Of a stretch of 64,000 nt of DNA, positions 53,301 through 61,090 are shown piece by piece. The notes beneath the pieces were generated by a model. The model was given only the letters and a program-made list of their open reading frames with translations, was not told the origin of the DNA and made no database searches. A program made the position numbers and the translations under genes. Position 1 is the stretch's first letter. Each line of letters opens with the position of its first letter. The DNA is from Bacteroidota bacterium (GTDB lineage: Bacteria; Bacteroidota; Bacteroidia; Chitinophagales; Chitinophagaceae), in the NCBI GenBank assembly GCA_020161435.1, contig JAIUNV010000008.1:124001-188000 (forward strand), given 5' to 3'.

Positions 53301-53896
53301 TTGTGGGTATTGACAGCACAACTTCTTTGCCAGCAGATTGGAAAGGCTTTGAAGACCTGCACAGTTTTGTAGTATCAGATGAGCAAGGAGGAAAGTATTA
53401 CAAACTCTATCGGAAAAAATTGGCCGCAAATGAGCAGGTGAAAAATATTCCATCCCATTATTTCATCGCCAGCCAGCCTGCCAATAAAATGCAACCAGCG
53501 TACGACTTAAAACCGGTTACACAATACAAAACCAACGTTGCCATTACTGATGCAAATAGCCAGAAACAAATGGTCAATGGCAGAGAATGTGTGGTGCCTT
53601 CAAGCGATGCGCCAGTAAGTATTGCATGGCCCGTTCAAACCGGTGTGGGCGATAGATATTCTTTTACCATGAAATATTTTTGGGATAAAGCACCTGTGCA
53701 AGGACGCTTGTTGCTATTGGATGCAGGTGGCAACAGGATGATGGACGAACCGGTGTCTTTTACATTTACCCGTACCGGAAAATGGAACCAGTTTACCGTG
53801 AATACGCCTTCTCAAATCAATGCTGGTAACTATAAAGTAGTGCTGTACATTGAAGCGGCAAAAGGATTGGCCATTTCCGGGATTGACGTTCAATAA
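50399..53896 (+). CDS. GH2 glycosidase with malectin-like domain
   Basis: This is about 1165 residues. The start is uncertain: ATG 50342 overlaps GH95, while 50399 (MRLWLRRTLQLPMQTSAYRT) and 50435 both give a signal peptide ending GLSTHAQ. Order: GH2 sugar-binding domain (VSIPHNWDQYEGYRRMLHGN, YATVYVNKQQVGEHAGGRTT), Ig-like domain, barrel with acid/base Glu442 in MWGLQNESKLP and nucleophile Glu510 in ILVGEYGAWRT (numbered from 50399). A malectin carbohydrate-binding domain starts near residue 725 (YRINCGGPNYTDVHGNTWLS, YTIELFFTEPWLGVGGGINA). The C-terminal 250 residues are beta-rich. Malectin-bearing GH2 enzymes in such loci are often beta-galactosidases or beta-glucuronidases; the sequence does not settle it. 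GH78 follows directly. Confidence 0.85.
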   Translation: MRLWLRRTLQLPMQTSAYRTLQLCSLMLCVGLSTHAQRNTISLEQNWYSIATSNDTILPANTFAVPIDQRWQRVSIPHNWDQYEGYRRMLHGNRHGDSWYRKTFTIKQAKQGKRFFLQFEGVGSYATVYVNKQQVGEHAGGRTTFSIDITHVIKTDGTPNELAVRAWHPSGIANLPWVCGGCSDERGFSEGSQPMGIFRPVQLLVTSDVRIVPFGIHAWADVQSTQSLLNINTTVQNFTGRQRRITIVHALKDATGKTVQTVSLQHTLQPHDSVSVLKEKITVTNPVLWSTKRPYLYSIVTSIQEANQLIDQETTRFGFRTVAWNTASHQFALNGQPVFINGVAEYEHLLGQSHAFSAAQIRARFKWIQSAGFNAFRDGHQPHNLLYGQLCDSQGILWWTQLSAHVWYDTPEFRHHFKQLLREWVIERRNNPSVVMWGLQNESKLPEDFALECTELIRSLDPTASVQRPVTTCNGGTGTDWDVPQNWTGTYGGNPAEYGQDLKRQILVGEYGAWRTLDLHTEGGFMQNGPYSEDRFTELMEQKVRLAESVKDSVAGHFFWLLTSHDNPGRVQGGEGLRELDRIGPVNYKGMLTPWEEPTDVYYMFRSNYASNTTDPMVYIASHTWPNRWMTPGIKNGIKVYSNCDEVELFNDDGKTSLGRKKKGPIGTHFQWDSVLIEYNNLYAVGYVNGKVVARDAIVLFHLLKAPVAAQKEDDLMTKPITGNDYLYRINCGGPNYTDVHGNTWLSDKRLATSWSIDFPEVPAVYASQRRVFTAIRNTNDDKLFQTFRYGKNKLQYELEVPAGEYTIELFFTEPWLGVGGGINATGMRLFDVAINGKTVADDLDIWKAAGTNAAYKKMVQAKAVNGKLIISFPESKAGQALITAFTISKKAVRKTPPQRIPWQIADPAQGEWSKQTWLDIGDQQFVQSDIVFHALPSQLFGADWIQFQSPNSSATAFYDAIEDVDFFVGIDSTTSLPADWKGFEDLHSFVVSDEQGGKYYKLYRKKLAANEQVKNIPSHYFIASQPANKMQPAYDLKPVTQYKTNVAITDANSQKQMVNGRECVVPSSDAPVSIAWPVQTGVGDRYSFTMKYFWDKAPVQGRLLLLDAGGNRMMDEPVSFTFTRTGKWNQFTVNTPSQINAGNYKVVLYIEAAKGLAISGIDVQ

Positions 53897-53917
53897 TTGC
53901 TGTTATACACAACGAAG

Positions 53918-56665
53918 ATGATACAACGCAGCTTGCTTTTAATCACAACTATTTTAATGACTGTGCTCACTTCTGCACAATCATTACGGGTGGGTTATCT
54001 GCGTTGCGAAGCAAGAGAAAATCCATTGGGTGTAGTTGCAAAACGACCAATGCTCAGCTGGGAATTATACAGTGCTCAACTGTCTGTGGTGCAAACGGCT
54101 TTTCAAATTTTAGTGGCCGATGATTCGCTGCTGTTGAAAAGAAATGTAGGCAATGTGTGGGATTCAAAAAAGCGGTTGTCTGCAGCTTCTATTCAGGTGC
54201 CATACAACGGCAAGGCATTGCAGGCTGCCAAAAAATATTATTGGAAAATTAGAGCTTGGGATAATAAAGGCAATGTGTCTGCATGGAGTGAAATCGCTTT
54301 GTGGCAAATGGGTTTGATGGAACCTAAAGATTGGGCAGGTGCCAAATGGATTGCTTATGAGAATCTGCCAGATTCTTTGCGCATTGTGCCTGCTGCTCAT
54401 GGCAACGGCGACAAGGCCTGGGGTAAAAGAGCCAATGTGTTGCCTTTGTTGCGCACCCAATTTGCAGCATCCAAAAAAGTGAAGCAAGCAACTGCTTTCA
54501 TCTGTGGACTGGGTCAGTTTGAGCTGTACATCAACGGGCAAAAAACCGGCGATCATTTTTTAGATCCAGGTTGGACCAAATACAACAAGCAGGCTCAGTA
54601 TGTCACTTTTGATGTTACTAAACAATTGCTTGTTGGGAATAACGCCATTGGAGTTATGCTGGGTAATGGGTTCTATTATATACCCGGCGAACGATACCGT
54701 AAAATGACCGGTGCCTACGGTTATCCAAAAATGATTTTCCGATTATTGATTGAATATACTGATGGCAGCATACAGCAGGTTGTGAGTGATGAACAATGGA
54801 AAACGGCACCGTCGCCCATTACATACAGCAGCTTGTATGGCGGCGAAAATTATGATGCCCGTTTAGAGCAGAAGGGCTGGCATACGCCGGCTTTCAACGA
54901 TGCACAATGGAGGCCTGCCGTTGTAGCTACGCCGCACCATTTACAATCGCAGCTGGCCAAACCCGTGAAAGTGATGCAGTCTTTTGAAGCAATGACTGTA
55001 CAGCAATTGAAGGACAATGTTTGGCTCTATGATTTCGGGCAAAACATGTCGGGCATACCTGCAATAAAAGTGAGTGGCAACAGGGGCGATACCATCAAAC
55101 TGACGCCGGCAGAACTGCTGACAGAAGATGGTCGTGCCAATCAAAAAGCCACAGGTGCTTCTAGTTATTATTTGTATGTATTAAGTGGTGATGGCGTTGA
55201 ACAATGGCAGCCAAAATTTACCTACTACGGATTTAGGTATGTGCAACTGGAATTGTTGCCTGCTTCAACTTCAAACAAAACAACCCAATTGTTGGCGGTA
55301 CAAGCCTTACATACCCGCAACAGTGCAGCAGCTGTAGGTGCATTTCAAAATTCCGATACATTGTTCAACCTAACCAATCACTTGATACAATGGGCCATCA
55401 ACAGCAACATGCAAAGTGTGTTTACCGATTGTCCGCACAGGGAAAGATTGGGTTGGCAAGAGCAGTTGCACCTGATGGGCAATGCACTGCAATACAACTA
55501 TGAAATTCATGCATTGGGCAAAAAAATCACTGCTGATATACGGGCGGAGCAAAATGCCAATGGCCTTGTTCCCTCTACCATTCCTGAGTACACCGAAATG
55601 CATTTTGCCAACGGCTATTTCCGCGACTCACCAGAGTGGGGCAGCAATGCCATTCTGATGCCGTGGAATCTTTATCAGTGGTATGGCGATAAACAAGAGC
55701 TGCTAACGAACTATACCACTATGCAGCGGTACATGCAATACCTGCGCAGCAAGGATAGCAGTCATTTACTCATGTACGGCTTGAGCGATTGGTATGATTT
55801 GGGGCCTGAGCGACCGGGTTTTTGTCAGCTTACCCCCATGGGGCTTACGGCCACTGCTTATTACTATTACAATCTTCGGGTGATGCAACAAACTGCTACA
55901 CTGCTGGGTAAAAAAGCAGATGCATTACACTACAGCAAATGGGCAGATTCAGTAAGTGTTGCGTTCAATCGTCAGTATTTCAACGACACAGTAAAGCAAT
56001 ACGGTACAGGTAGCCAAACATCCAATGCAGTGGCATTAAGTATGGGATTGGTGGCAGAGAAAAATACAACCGCGGTATTGGCAAATCTTATTCAATCCAT
56101 TGAACAAAATGATTACCGCTTGACTGCAGGAGATATCGGATTTCATCACCTGCTAAAAGTGTTGAGCCAAGCTGGACGAAGTGATGTTATTTTTCGGATG
56201 AACAACCGCAGCGATGTGCCAGGTTATGGTTACCAACTGGCAAAAGGTGCAACGGCTTTAACCGAATCATGGCAAGGTTCGCCCATAGTGAGCAACAATC
56301 ATTTTATGCTCGGGCATCTCATGGAATGGTTCTATGCATCGCTGGCAGGTATTCAGGCTTCCCACGGTGCAGTTGCGTTTAGGCAGCTGCGTATTCAGCC
56401 ACAAGTGGTAGGCGATGTAACTGAAGCTGAAGCCCGTTTTCGTTCGCCTTATGGATGGGTTGCTTCATCATGGAAAAAGAATGATACAAAATTTACCTTG
56501 CAGGTGCACATACCCGTCAACAGTACTGCTACTGTGTATTTGCCGGCAGGTAGCAATAGCATCATACACATGAATCAGCAACCAGTAAAAGCCCCTGTTC
56601 AGAAAGGTTTGGCACGAATGGCCATTGGTTCCGGGGAATATGTTTTTACTGTTGTCAATCAATAA
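53918..56665 (+). CDS. GH78 alpha-L-rhamnosidase
   Basis: This 915-residue secreted enzyme releases L-rhamnose. I use ATG 53918 (MIQRSLLLITTILMTVLTSAQ); a TTG further upstream is not needed. Order: Ig-like N-domain (LRVGYLRCEARENPLGV, WSEIALWQMG), beta-sandwich Bac_rhamnosid_N (ATAFICGLGQFELYINGQKT, GNNAIGVMLGNGFY), a middle domain with VWLYDFGQNMSGIPAIKV, the (alpha/alpha)6 catalytic barrel and a C-terminal beta domain. In the barrel, FTDCPHRERLGWQEQLHLMG carries the conserved Asp and Glu-Arg residues of the family, then DWYDLGPERPG and TALTESWQGSPIVSNNHFML follow. Its product is taken up by RhaT and oxidised by the block near 30-41 kb. It begins 21 bases after the GH2 stop. Confidence 0.95.
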   Translation: MIQRSLLLITTILMTVLTSAQSLRVGYLRCEARENPLGVVAKRPMLSWELYSAQLSVVQTAFQILVADDSLLLKRNVGNVWDSKKRLSAASIQVPYNGKALQAAKKYYWKIRAWDNKGNVSAWSEIALWQMGLMEPKDWAGAKWIAYENLPDSLRIVPAAHGNGDKAWGKRANVLPLLRTQFAASKKVKQATAFICGLGQFELYINGQKTGDHFLDPGWTKYNKQAQYVTFDVTKQLLVGNNAIGVMLGNGFYYIPGERYRKMTGAYGYPKMIFRLLIEYTDGSIQQVVSDEQWKTAPSPITYSSLYGGENYDARLEQKGWHTPAFNDAQWRPAVVATPHHLQSQLAKPVKVMQSFEAMTVQQLKDNVWLYDFGQNMSGIPAIKVSGNRGDTIKLTPAELLTEDGRANQKATGASSYYLYVLSGDGVEQWQPKFTYYGFRYVQLELLPASTSNKTTQLLAVQALHTRNSAAAVGAFQNSDTLFNLTNHLIQWAINSNMQSVFTDCPHRERLGWQEQLHLMGNALQYNYEIHALGKKITADIRAEQNANGLVPSTIPEYTEMHFANGYFRDSPEWGSNAILMPWNLYQWYGDKQELLTNYTTMQRYMQYLRSKDSSHLLMYGLSDWYDLGPERPGFCQLTPMGLTATAYYYYNLRVMQQTATLLGKKADALHYSKWADSVSVAFNRQYFNDTVKQYGTGSQTSNAVALSMGLVAEKNTTAVLANLIQSIEQNDYRLTAGDIGFHHLLKVLSQAGRSDVIFRMNNRSDVPGYGYQLAKGATALTESWQGSPIVSNNHFMLGHLMEWFYASLAGIQASHGAVAFRQLRIQPQVVGDVTEAEARFRSPYGWVASSWKKNDTKFTLQVHIPVNSTATVYLPAGSNSIIHMNQQPVKAPVQKGLARMAIGSGEYVFTVVNQ

Positions 56666-56684
56666 TCTGTTTCAATCATTACAC

Positions 56685-57701
56685 ATGAATATTTTAATAT
56701 GCCAACAACCCGGACAGTTTGAATACGTACAGCAAAACAAACCTGTATTACAACGGGGGCATGCTATTTTGCAAGTAAAACGCATAGGTATTTGTGGTAC
56801 TGATTTGCATGCTTTTGAAGGTACGCAGCCATACTTCCAGTATCCACGGGTATTGGGTCATGAGTTGGGTTGCGAAGTGGTAGAAGTTGATCCGTCATCA
56901 GGGTTTGTGCCCGGTGATAAAGTAACGATTGTGCCATACTTTGCTTGCGGCGAGTGTGTAGCCTGCCGCAATGAGTTGCCCAATTGCTGTGCTGCCATTC
57001 AGGTGTTTGGTGTACATGTAGATGGCGGCATGAAAGAATTTATTTCTGTACCTACAAAAGCATTGCTGAAAGCCAACGACATGAGCTTTGATGAGCTGGC
57101 TTTGGTAGAGCCATTGGCCATTGGTGCACACGGCATACGCAGGGCTGCTGTACAGCAAGGCGAATTTGTGTTGGTGATTGGTGCCGGTCCCATTGGCTTG
57201 GGCATTATGGAGTTTGCCCGCATTGCCGGCGGCAAAGTAATAGCCATGGATGTGAATACAACGAGGTTGGATTTCTGCAAGGATAAACTGGCGGTGAAAC
57301 ATACCATCAATGCGGCTACTGAAGATGTGCTGCAGCGATTGAAAGAAATCACCAATAGCGATATGCCTACTGTGGTGATTGATGCAACAGGCAATCAGAA
57401 AGCCATCAACGCCGCATTTTTATACATGGCACATGGGGCCCGTTATGTATTGGTGGGTTTGCAAAAAGGCAATCTTGAAGTAGCGCATCCGGAGTTTCAC
57501 AAAAGAGAAGCCACACTGATGAGTAGCCGCAATGCAACGCAGGAAGATTTTGACCATGTGATGCGCTGCATGCAGCAAAAACTGGTAGATCCTGCAACGT
57601 ACATTACGCATCGGGTGGCATTTGCTGATGTAAAAGAGCAATTTGAATCGTGGCTCAATCCTGCCAATGGCGTTATCAAAGCCATGGTTGAACTGTCGTA
57701 A
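56685..57701 (+). CDS. Zinc-dependent medium-chain alcohol/sugar-acid dehydrogenase
   Basis: This 338-residue cytoplasmic MDR protein starts at ATG 56685 (MNILICQQPGQFEYVQQ). The catalytic zinc site is in GICGTDLHAFEG and VLGHELGCEVVEV, and the structural zinc cysteines in ACGECVACRNELPNCC. The Rossmann motif is VLVIGAGPIGLGIMEFARIA, with an acidic end MDVNTTRL that favours NAD. The family includes L-galactonate, L-threonate and sorbitol dehydrogenases. Among fucosidase/galactosidase and rhamnosidase genes, an L-galactonate-type or L-fuconate-type dehydrogenase is plausible, but substrate is not visible. It is the only clearly cytoplasmic enzyme inside the pectinase run, 19 bases after GH78 and 27 before GH2. 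Confidence 0.85.
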   Translation: MNILICQQPGQFEYVQQNKPVLQRGHAILQVKRIGICGTDLHAFEGTQPYFQYPRVLGHELGCEVVEVDPSSGFVPGDKVTIVPYFACGECVACRNELPNCCAAIQVFGVHVDGGMKEFISVPTKALLKANDMSFDELALVEPLAIGAHGIRRAAVQQGEFVLVIGAGPIGLGIMEFARIAGGKVIAMDVNTTRLDFCKDKLAVKHTINAATEDVLQRLKEITNSDMPTVVIDATGNQKAINAAFLYMAHGARYVLVGLQKGNLEVAHPEFHKREATLMSSRNATQEDFDHVMRCMQQKLVDPATYITHRVAFADVKEQFESWLNPANGVIKAMVELS

Positions 57702-57728
57702 TTTTCAACATCAAAAAAGAAAGGCGTG

Positions 57729-60149
57729 ATGCGTAAAGCTGCTTGGATATTGGGTTTGATGATGTGCTGTAGTTTGTTGTTGCAGGCTCAGGTTCGCCAT
57801 GTGCAGTCTTTTAATAAAGGGTGGAAGTTTTACGCAGGTGATGATAGCCTGGCGAGCCAAACCATATACAACGATAGTAAATGGCGTCCATTGCAATTGC
57901 CCCACGACTGGAGCATTGAAAGTCATTTCTCAGCTCGGTTTCCGGCAACTAACCAAGGTGGGGCTTTGCCCGGCGGTATTGGTTGGTATCGCAAAACATT
58001 TACCATGCCTGCATCGGCATCCACCAAGTTTACCAGTATTCATTTTGATGGCGTATACAAAAACAGTGAAGTGTGGATCAACGGTCATTGGTTGGGTAAG
58101 CGACCAAATGGCTACGTCAATTTTTCGTACGAACTCACACCGTATTTGCAATACGGAAAAACCAATGTGATAGCAGTGCGGGTAGATAATGCTGCACAGC
58201 CCGATTCTCGATGGTACAGTGGTAGCGGCATTTACAGAGACGTACAATTAATAACGACCAATAAAGTTTCGCTGGCTAATGAAGGTGGCGTGTTTGTGAC
58301 CACACCCATCGTAAGCAACGAGTATGCGCAGGTAAGCTTTCAATATGATATTCGAAATGCGGATAATGAAGCCGTATTGGTTAATGTGTATACTGATGTG
58401 CTGGATGCCAGCGGAAAAAAAATAGCCAGCAGTAAATCACCCATGTTGCGCAAAGTGTATCAAGGCAGGCAGGCGTATGCTGATGTGTTGCGTATTGCCA
58501 AGCCTGTAAGATGGTCGGTTGAACATCCGTATCTCTATAAAGCCGTTACTAAAATTGAAGTGAATGGGCATTTGGTAGATGAGCAAGTACATCCATTGGG
58601 CATCCGCAGTTTTCGGTTTGATAGCGAAAAAGGTTTTTTTCTGAATGAACAACCACTCAAAATTCAGGGTGTTTGTCAGCACCACGATTTAGGCGTATTC
58701 GGCGCAGCTTTCAATAAAGCCGCTGCCATGAGGCAGTTGCGCATTTTGAAAGAGATGGGAGTGAATGCCATCCGCTTTTCGCACAACCCGCCGGCCTCTA
58801 CATTGCTCGACCTTTGCGATTCCATGGGTTTTCTGGTAGTGGATGAAGCATTTGATATGTGGCGTAAAAAGAAGAACAAGTTCGATTATCATTTGCAGTT
58901 CAATGACTGGCATGAACAAGACCTGCGGGCTATGGTACTCCGCGACAGAAATCACCCTTCTGTATTTATGTGGAGCATTGGCAATGAAATACGGGAGCAG
59001 TTTGACAGCAGCGGCACCGTAATTGCCCGTCGCTTGAGTGCCATTGTAAAATCGCTGGATACTACACGGCCCGTCACCAGTGCCCTCACTGAAACATTTC
59101 TCGAGAAAAACTTCATTGCACAATCCAATGCTTTGGATGTGCTGAGCTTCAACTATAAGGAGTACGATTATCCGCATTTGCCCAAGCGTTTTCCCGGTGC
59201 ATCATTCATTGCCAGCGAAACCGCTTCGGCACTCAGTACCCGTGGGGTGTATGTGGGTGCTGCCGATAGCATGCATGTATGGCCGCCCAATTTTAAAGAG
59301 CAGGAAAACTTTTCCGGCGGCTATGCCGATACTACCTGCAATGCCTACGACAATACCTATGCTTATTGGGGTGCCACGCATGAAAAAGCCTGGTTGGCGG
59401 TAAAAGAATATCCGCATATCGCAGGCGGATTTGTGTGGAGTGGATTCGATTATCTCGGCGAGCCATTGCCATACAACTTTCCGGCCCGCAGCAGTTATTA
59501 CGGCATTATTGATTTGGCAGGTTTTCCCAAGGATGTGTACTACATGTACCAAAGCGAATGGACCAACAAGCCGGTGCTGCATGTGCTGCCTCACTGGAAC
59601 TGGAAGAAAGGAGACACGGTGGATGTGGTAGCCTATTACAGCCAGGCCGATGCAGTAGAACTTTTCTTGAATGGTCAATCACTGGGTAAAAAAAGCAAAT
59701 CAGACAGCAGCCTGCATGTGCAGTGGCGGGTACCTTTTGCCTCAGGCAGCATCAAAGCAATTGCTTGGAAAGATGGAAAAATTGTACAAACCACCATCAC
59801 TAGCACCACAGGCAAGCCAGTGGCCATTCGCTTATTGGCAGATAGGAAAATAGTGCAGGCCAATGGGCAAGATGCCGCATTTATAGAAGTACAGTTGGTA
59901 GATGCGCAGGGCCGTTTGGTACCCGATGCCGATGTGACTTTTTCTGCTACAGTAACCGGCGCCGGTACACTGGCAGGTACCGACAATGGTTTTCAGGCCG
60001 ACACAGTATCGCTGAAAAGCAACCAGCGACGTACGTGGAAGGGAAAGGCTTTGGTAGTAGTACAATCTGCAGAGCGGCAGGGAAATATCACCGTTACCGT
60101 AAAAGCAGCAGGAGTTTCTACAGGCATAATTACGCTGAACTGCCAATAA
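57729..60149 (+). CDS. GH2 beta-galactosidase-like enzyme with DUF4982 and Big_1 C-terminal domains
   Basis: This 806-residue secreted enzyme starts at ATG 57729 (MRKAAWILGLMMCCSLLLQAQ); a GTG one codon earlier is possible. The N-domain shows FNKGWKFYAGDD, LPHDWSIESHFSARFP and FDGVYKNSEVWINGHWLGK, and the barrel has acid/base Glu420 in WSIGNEIREQ and nucleophile Glu497 in FIASETASALS. Then GFVWSGFDYLGEPLPY is followed by DUF4982 (about 610-690, ADAVELFLNGQSLGKKSKSD) and a Big_1-type immunoglobulin domain (VQANGQDAAFIEVQLVDAQG). This architecture is typical of Bacteroidota exo-beta-galactosidases of pectin and galactan loci. It ends the pectinase run. Confidence 0.93.
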   Translation: MRKAAWILGLMMCCSLLLQAQVRHVQSFNKGWKFYAGDDSLASQTIYNDSKWRPLQLPHDWSIESHFSARFPATNQGGALPGGIGWYRKTFTMPASASTKFTSIHFDGVYKNSEVWINGHWLGKRPNGYVNFSYELTPYLQYGKTNVIAVRVDNAAQPDSRWYSGSGIYRDVQLITTNKVSLANEGGVFVTTPIVSNEYAQVSFQYDIRNADNEAVLVNVYTDVLDASGKKIASSKSPMLRKVYQGRQAYADVLRIAKPVRWSVEHPYLYKAVTKIEVNGHLVDEQVHPLGIRSFRFDSEKGFFLNEQPLKIQGVCQHHDLGVFGAAFNKAAAMRQLRILKEMGVNAIRFSHNPPASTLLDLCDSMGFLVVDEAFDMWRKKKNKFDYHLQFNDWHEQDLRAMVLRDRNHPSVFMWSIGNEIREQFDSSGTVIARRLSAIVKSLDTTRPVTSALTETFLEKNFIAQSNALDVLSFNYKEYDYPHLPKRFPGASFIASETASALSTRGVYVGAADSMHVWPPNFKEQENFSGGYADTTCNAYDNTYAYWGATHEKAWLAVKEYPHIAGGFVWSGFDYLGEPLPYNFPARSSYYGIIDLAGFPKDVYYMYQSEWTNKPVLHVLPHWNWKKGDTVDVVAYYSQADAVELFLNGQSLGKKSKSDSSLHVQWRVPFASGSIKAIAWKDGKIVQTTITSTTGKPVAIRLLADRKIVQANGQDAAFIEVQLVDAQGRLVPDADVTFSATVTGAGTLAGTDNGFQADTVSLKSNQRRTWKGKALVVVQSAERQGNITVTVKAAGVSTGIITLNCQ

Positions 60150-60166
60150 AAACGGCTTGCCTGCGA

Positions 60167-60184
60167 TACGGAAACGTTTGCGTA
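60167..60184. promoter_or_regulatory. LacI-type operator palindrome
   Basis: TACGGAAACGTTTGCGTA is an 18-bp palindrome with one mismatched pair, centred on AAACGTTT, the classic core of LacI/GalR operators. It lies in the 283-base gap between GH2 and the DUF3826 gene, 249 bases before the chosen start. No LacI-family gene is in the window. The rest of the gap shows no other clear signal. Confidence 0.6.
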
Positions 60185-60432
60185 AAAAGCAGGGCGCATA
60201 GGAAAATAGTACATCAACTTAGCAATACCGTACATTTTTAAGGGAAGAGGCAGAAGTACTTTTAGTGTGTTAAAAAAAGCAGTAAAAAGCCATCTGAAAA
60301 TGTTCGATTTGCTGCAGTTGAATGTCCATGAAAGATTGTTTGCCTCCTATGATGATGAAGAAACGGCCAGCCCGGGTGCTGTCTGTACAAGCCAGTGACA
60401 ATCAGCTGTTGCCTGCAGATGCAGCACGTTTT

Positions 60433-61065
60433 ATGATCTTCTTCCTTACAGCAATTTTTTTCTCTCTATTATCTTTTGCACAGCAAGATGCCAACTACCT
60501 GAAAGTCATTACAGAGCGGTCGGCTAAAATCATCAACACATTGGGTGTGCAAGATTCAACACATTACAATCAGGCATTACAGGCAATAGTGTTGCAATAT
60601 GCCGCTATCAATGAAATTCACGAAGAAGCAAAAGCGGCTACTCAGCAGGCAAAAGCAAACAGTACGGATACGGCAGCATTGCGGGTGCAACTGCAAGCCA
60701 TTGAATTGAAAAAGAAAAATCTGTTGGCAGCAAAGCATCAATCTTATTTGCAACAATTACATGCTGTGCTTACGCCGGCACAAGTAGAGCAGGTAAAAGA
60801 TGGCATGACGTACAAAGTATTTCCGAATACCTATGCCGCTTACCTCGATATGATTCAGCAACTGACTGCCGTGCAAAAAGCCAAAATTTATGATTGGTTG
60901 AAAGAGGCGAGGGAAGAAGCCATGGATGCAGAATCGTCTGACAAGAAACACGCTGTATTTGGGAAATACAAAGGCCGTATCAACAACTATTTATCTGCCG
61001 AAGGATACGATTTAAAAAAAGAAACGGAAGCCTGGCAGCAACGCCTGAAAGCAAAAACCAAATAA
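60433..61065 (+). CDS. DUF3826 secreted protein
   Basis: This mostly helical protein of 210 residues starts at ATG 60433 (MIFFLTAIFFSLLSFAQQ, a clean signal peptide); longer in-frame starts from 60322 would place 37 polar residues in front. It matches DUF3826 (PF12875), which is often found beside susCD in Bacteroidota. Recognisable stretches are ITERSAKIINTLGVQDSTHY, YAAINEIHEEAKAATQQAKA, LHAVLTPAQVEQVKDGMTYK and KYKGRINNYLSAEGYDL. It is basic and charged, with heptad-like helices. No enzymatic motif is visible and the role is unknown. It precedes the third susC by 25 bases, so it is probably the first gene of the next operon. Confidence 0.85.
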   Translation: MIFFLTAIFFSLLSFAQQDANYLKVITERSAKIINTLGVQDSTHYNQALQAIVLQYAAINEIHEEAKAATQQAKANSTDTAALRVQLQAIELKKKNLLAAKHQSYLQQLHAVLTPAQVEQVKDGMTYKVFPNTYAAYLDMIQQLTAVQKAKIYDWLKEAREEAMDAESSDKKHAVFGKYKGRINNYLSAEGYDLKKETEAWQQRLKAKTK

Positions 61066-61090
61066 CCAACACTGTATACAACGATTGAAA

